From NCBI RefSeq assembly GCF_029541745.1, contig NZ_CP089746.1:7759559-7823558 (forward strand): a stretch of 64,000 bases of DNA. Reading direction: 5' to 3'. Of this stretch, positions 61,413 to 64,000 are shown piece by piece (position 1 is the first letter of the stretch; every line of letters starts with the position of its first letter). The DNA comes from Streptomyces sp. LX-29 (GTDB taxonomy: Bacteria > Actinomycetota > Actinomycetes > Streptomycetales > Streptomycetaceae). The position numbers were made by a program, and so were the translations under genes. The notes under the pieces were generated by a model. The model was not told the origin of the DNA, searched no databases, and saw only the letters and a program-made list of their open reading frames with translations.

Positions 61413-62786
61413 ATGCCTGCCCCTCTCCCCGTCCCCGACGCGCCCGGCTCCTGGCCGGCCCTGGGCCATGTGCCGCAGCTCCTCCGGCGGCCGCTCGCCT
61501 TCATGCGCTCCCTCACCGACCACGGCGACCTGGTCAGAATCCGGCTCGGCCACAAACCCGTCTACGTCGCCACCCATCCCGACCTGGTCCGGTCCATGCT
61601 GGTCACCGACGCGCACGGCTACACGCGCGGCATCGGCCACGCCAAGGCGCTCGCCTTCATCGGACCCATCCTGGTGGCGACCACCGGCGAGCCGCACCGC
61701 CGCCAGCGCCGCCTCATGCAGCCCTGCTTCCACCGGGAACGGATCGAGAGCTACGTCTCCGGAATGTGCGCCGCCGCCGAGGCGACCGCCGATTCCTGGT
61801 CCGCGAACGACGTCGTGGACATGCTGCCCACCATGACCGACCTGGCCACCGCGATGATCACGAAGTCGTTGTTCTTCTCGGACCTGGGCGCGCAGGCGGA
61901 AAAGGACCTGCGGAAGGTCGGCAGCTCCATTCTGCACGTGGCCCGCATGAGCGCCGTTCTCCCGGGAATCTACCGGCGGCTGCCGACGGCCGGAAACCGG
62001 GAACTCCCCCCGGCACAGGCCGTCATCGAACGCACCATCGCCGCGTACCGCGCGGAGGGCCGCGACCACGGCGACATGCTCTCCATGCTGCTGCGCACGA
62101 CGGACGCCGCCGGCGTCGGCCTGACCGACCGGGAGATCCGCGACGAGATCATGGGGCTCGCCATCACCGGCATCGGCGGACCCGCCGCCATCGCCTCCTG
62201 GATCTTCCACGAGCTCGGTCAGCACCCCGACATCGAGCGGCGGCTGCACGAGGAGCTGGACACCGTCCTCGACGGCCGACGACCCGGCCACCAGGACCTC
62301 GCCCGGCTGACCTACACCCAGCGGCTCGTCAAGGAGGCGCTGCGCAAGTACCCGGGGTGGGTGGGCATGCGACGCGCGTGTGAGCCCGTCCGGCTGGGCG
62401 AGCACGAGCTCCCCGCCGGCACGGAGGTCATGTACAGCGCGTACGCCCTCCAGAACGACGCCCGCTGGTACCCGGACCCCGACCGGTTCGACCCCGACCG
62501 CTGGGACTCCAAGCGGAGCGTGGGGCGGGTCAAGAAGGGCGCCTGGGTGCCGTTCTCGGCAGGGGTCTACAAGTGCATCGGAGACGGCTTCACCGAGATG
62601 GAGACGGCCGTCGCGGTCGCCGTCATCGCCTCCCGCTGGCGGCTGCGCCCGGTGCCCGGGCGCGACGTCCGCGCCGTCCACCAACACACCCACGTCGTCC
62701 CGGGCCGCCTGCGCATGATCGTGGAACCCCGGAGCGCCGCCCGGAAGACCCGCGCCCCGCACCTGGCGCCGCAGGTGAGCAGGTGA
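61413..62786 (+). CDS. Cytochrome P450 with non-canonical I-helix
   Basis: A 457-aa P450 whose haem loop FSAGVYKCIGDGF (Cys388), ExxR (EALR 308-311) and DPDRW region are intact. The fold resembles actinobacterial class enzymes of the CYP170/pentalenene-oxidase style (inference from overall motifs). In the I-helix the usual AGxETT is TGIGGP (252-257): the acid and the oxygen-activating Thr are both replaced (Gly255, Gly256, Pro257). This may mean substrate-assisted activation or a non-hydroxylating reaction. ATG 61413 has AGGAG 7 nt upstream. It has its own promoter in the 228-bp gap after the first P450. Confidence 0.88.
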   Translation: MPAPLPVPDAPGSWPALGHVPQLLRRPLAFMRSLTDHGDLVRIRLGHKPVYVATHPDLVRSMLVTDAHGYTRGIGHAKALAFIGPILVATTGEPHRRQRRLMQPCFHRERIESYVSGMCAAAEATADSWSANDVVDMLPTMTDLATAMITKSLFFSDLGAQAEKDLRKVGSSILHVARMSAVLPGIYRRLPTAGNRELPPAQAVIERTIAAYRAEGRDHGDMLSMLLRTTDAAGVGLTDREIRDEIMGLAITGIGGPAAIASWIFHELGQHPDIERRLHEELDTVLDGRRPGHQDLARLTYTQRLVKEALRKYPGWVGMRRACEPVRLGEHELPAGTEVMYSAYALQNDARWYPDPDRFDPDRWDSKRSVGRVKKGAWVPFSAGVYKCIGDGFTEMETAVAVAVIASRWRLRPVPGRDVRAVHQHTHVVPGRLRMIVEPRSAARKTRAPHLAPQVSR

Positions 62787-63203
62787 GGAACGCCCGCAGA
62801 CGACCGGCGCGCCGCCCGCGGGTCACGACCCCGCGCGGTTGAGGACCGGCGCGGTTGAGGACCGGCGCTCCGCCGGGGCCGCACACGCCCCCGCGGAGCG
62901 CCCAACGACCCGGAGGCGAACGCCGGACGCAGCCATCGCGCGGGAGCGGTGCGGCACGCCGGCAGGCGCGCCGCGCGACCGGCGCTCGCCTCCGCCTCCC
63001 ACCCGCGCGCCGAGCCGCCACGGGTCGGCCGCGGGTCGGACCACCCCGGGCCCGACCCACTCCGACCCACCCCGGCCCGTCCCCCCGGGGCCTGACCCCT
63101 GGGCGGCCTGATCACCCCGGCCGGATGCTCGGCTCGCGGGCCCCGACCGCCCGGCCCGCCTCGACCGAGACCCGCACGGCGGATCTCTCCGCGCTCGTCC
63201 CGG
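62787..63203. other. Convergent intergenic region, P450-2 / KASIII-like gene
   Basis: No supported gene. Two perfect 16-bp tandem copies of GCGCGGTTGAGGACCG occupy 62833-62848 and 62849-62864. The rest is GC-rich with many short dyads and probably ends both transcripts. Confidence 0.5.
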
Positions 63204-64000
63204 TCAGGGGCGCCACGGCGGCGGGGCGACGACCTCCACGACGGCCGCGGCGATACCCAGACCGGGGCCCGAGCCCGCCAGCAGGATGCGGTCGCCCGGA
63301 CCGGTCCGCCCGGTCGCGAGCAGATGCTCGAAGGAGACCAACTGGTCGCTGGCCATCAGATGCCCCACCCGCCGGCCGAAGTCCCAGGTGGACCGCTCCA
63401 GCGGGAGCCCCAGGGAGGCCAGCCAGGCGTCCACGAGGTCCCGCCCCGCGTGTGCCGGCACCACCCAGGCGAGGTCCTCGACGCCGATGCCCGCCTCGTC
63501 CAGGGTGACGGCCATCAGTTCGCGCTGCGCCTTCATCACCATCAGCATCCAGTCCGCGGGCGCCTCTCCGGTCGCCAGGAACTCCGCCTGCCGGGCGCCC
63601 AGGTCGAGGGGCAGGGCGCGGGCCGAGGCGGCCGGATCCAGCGGCTGCGCCCCCCGGTGCAGGGCCTCGAGCTCGGGCACCGCCGTGGAGTTGACCGACA
63701 GGAGCCGCGCGAAGCCCGGCTCCCGGGTCAGCACCGCGGCCGAGGCGCCGTCCCCCAGCAGATAGCCCGGGCTCGCCCGCCAGCGGTCCACCAGCGGAGG
63801 GCCCATGTTGTCGGCCGCGGTGACCAACGCCGCCTCGCCGCCGCCTCCGCGGAGATACGCCGCCGCCAGTTCAAGGGCGCCGAAGACCCCGTTGCACCCC
63901 TGCCGGACGCCGACCGCCAGCAGATCGCCGCCGACCGCCTCCCGCATCACATACGAGTGCGGCAACCAGCCGTCGGGGCCGCAACGGTAGCCGTCCGCGT
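63204..64000 (-). CDS. KASIII-like acyltransferase (5' end beyond window)
   Basis: The C-terminal about 265 residues of a beta-ketoacyl-ACP synthase III-like protein; the frame is open to the window edge. Active Cys is in RQGCNGVFGALELA and His in VVPAHAGRDLVDAW. The usual GNxxAAS Asn motif is replaced by VGHLMASDQL, with His/Asp. That change is typical of KASIII relatives in secondary metabolism that transfer acyl groups to hydroxyls rather than make C-C bonds (CerJ-like), so an O-acylating tailoring role is plausible. Supplying a starter is an alternative. It is convergent with P450-2. Confidence 0.82.
   Translation of the reverse strand, partial: ADGYRCGPDGWLPHSYVMREAVGGDLLAVGVRQGCNGVFGALELAAAYLRGGGGEAALVTAADNMGPPLVDRWRASPGYLLGDGASAAVLTREPGFARLLSVNSTAVPELEALHRGAQPLDPAASARALPLDLGARQAEFLATGEAPADWMLMVMKAQRELMAVTLDEAGIGVEDLAWVVPAHAGRDLVDAWLASLGLPLERSTWDFGRRVGHLMASDQLVSFEHLLATGRTGPGDRILLAGSGPGLGIAAAVVEVVAPPPWRP

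Overview
The window is very GC-rich, with strong third-position G/C bias, rare TTA codons and actinobacterial gene families throughout (Rpf-like wall hydrolase, LAL-type LuxR regulator, modular type I polyketide synthases). It almost certainly comes from a Streptomyces or a close relative.

Left part (about 0.9-10.4 kb): ordinary chromosomal genes. In order these are a secreted three-domain peptidoglycan hydrolase, a metabolite:H+ symporter next to anmK (anhydroMurNAc kinase), a small unknown protein, a ClC-type chloride transporter and an SDR oxidoreductase on the minus strand, and a GH15 glucoamylase/trehalase-type enzyme on the minus strand.

Right part (about 10.6 kb to beyond 64 kb): a polyketide biosynthetic cluster whose right edge lies outside the window. 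A leftward set encodes aminodeoxychorismate synthase (PabAB fusion), a flavin hydroxylase with every 4-hydroxybenzoate-binding residue of PobA, and a small methyltransferase. Divergent from it are a luciferase-like flavin monooxygenase, a PrmC/HemK-like methyltransferase, a DHA2 efflux pump and a large LAL regulator. Two giant PKS genes follow: PKS1 (modules 1-3) and PKS2 (modules 4-6 plus thioesterase). Between them lie an alanine-rich unknown protein and two SDR genes. After PKS2 come two cytochromes P450 and, on the minus strand, a partial KASIII-like acyltransferase.

How the genes may work together (inference): PabAB makes 4-amino-4-deoxychorismate for a 4-aminobenzoate unit. The PobA-like enzyme could hydroxylate the ring, and the methyltransferases and flavin enzyme could decorate the unit or a later intermediate. 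PKS1 then PKS2 would add six extender units (methylmalonyl, malonyl, methylmalonyl, malonyl, methylmalonyl, malonyl). The fifth ketoreductase is dead, which predicts a retained ketone. The thioesterase releases the chain, P450s and perhaps the KASIII-like enzyme tailor it, and DHA2 exports it. No loading module, aryl-CoA ligase or ADC lyase is visible, so the starter identity is not proven. I cannot assign the cluster to a known compound.

Regulatory signals: a 23-bp element (20/23 identical, direct GGGGT heptads 11 bp apart) sits just upstream of the -10 boxes of both PKS2 and the second P450, a plausible binding site for the LAL regulator. TTA codons in the pobA-like gene (codon 3), PKS1 and the alanine-rich gene suggest bldA dependence. 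In-frame minisatellites fill many interdomain linkers, and a near-identical 1.39-kb repeat joins KS4 and KS5.
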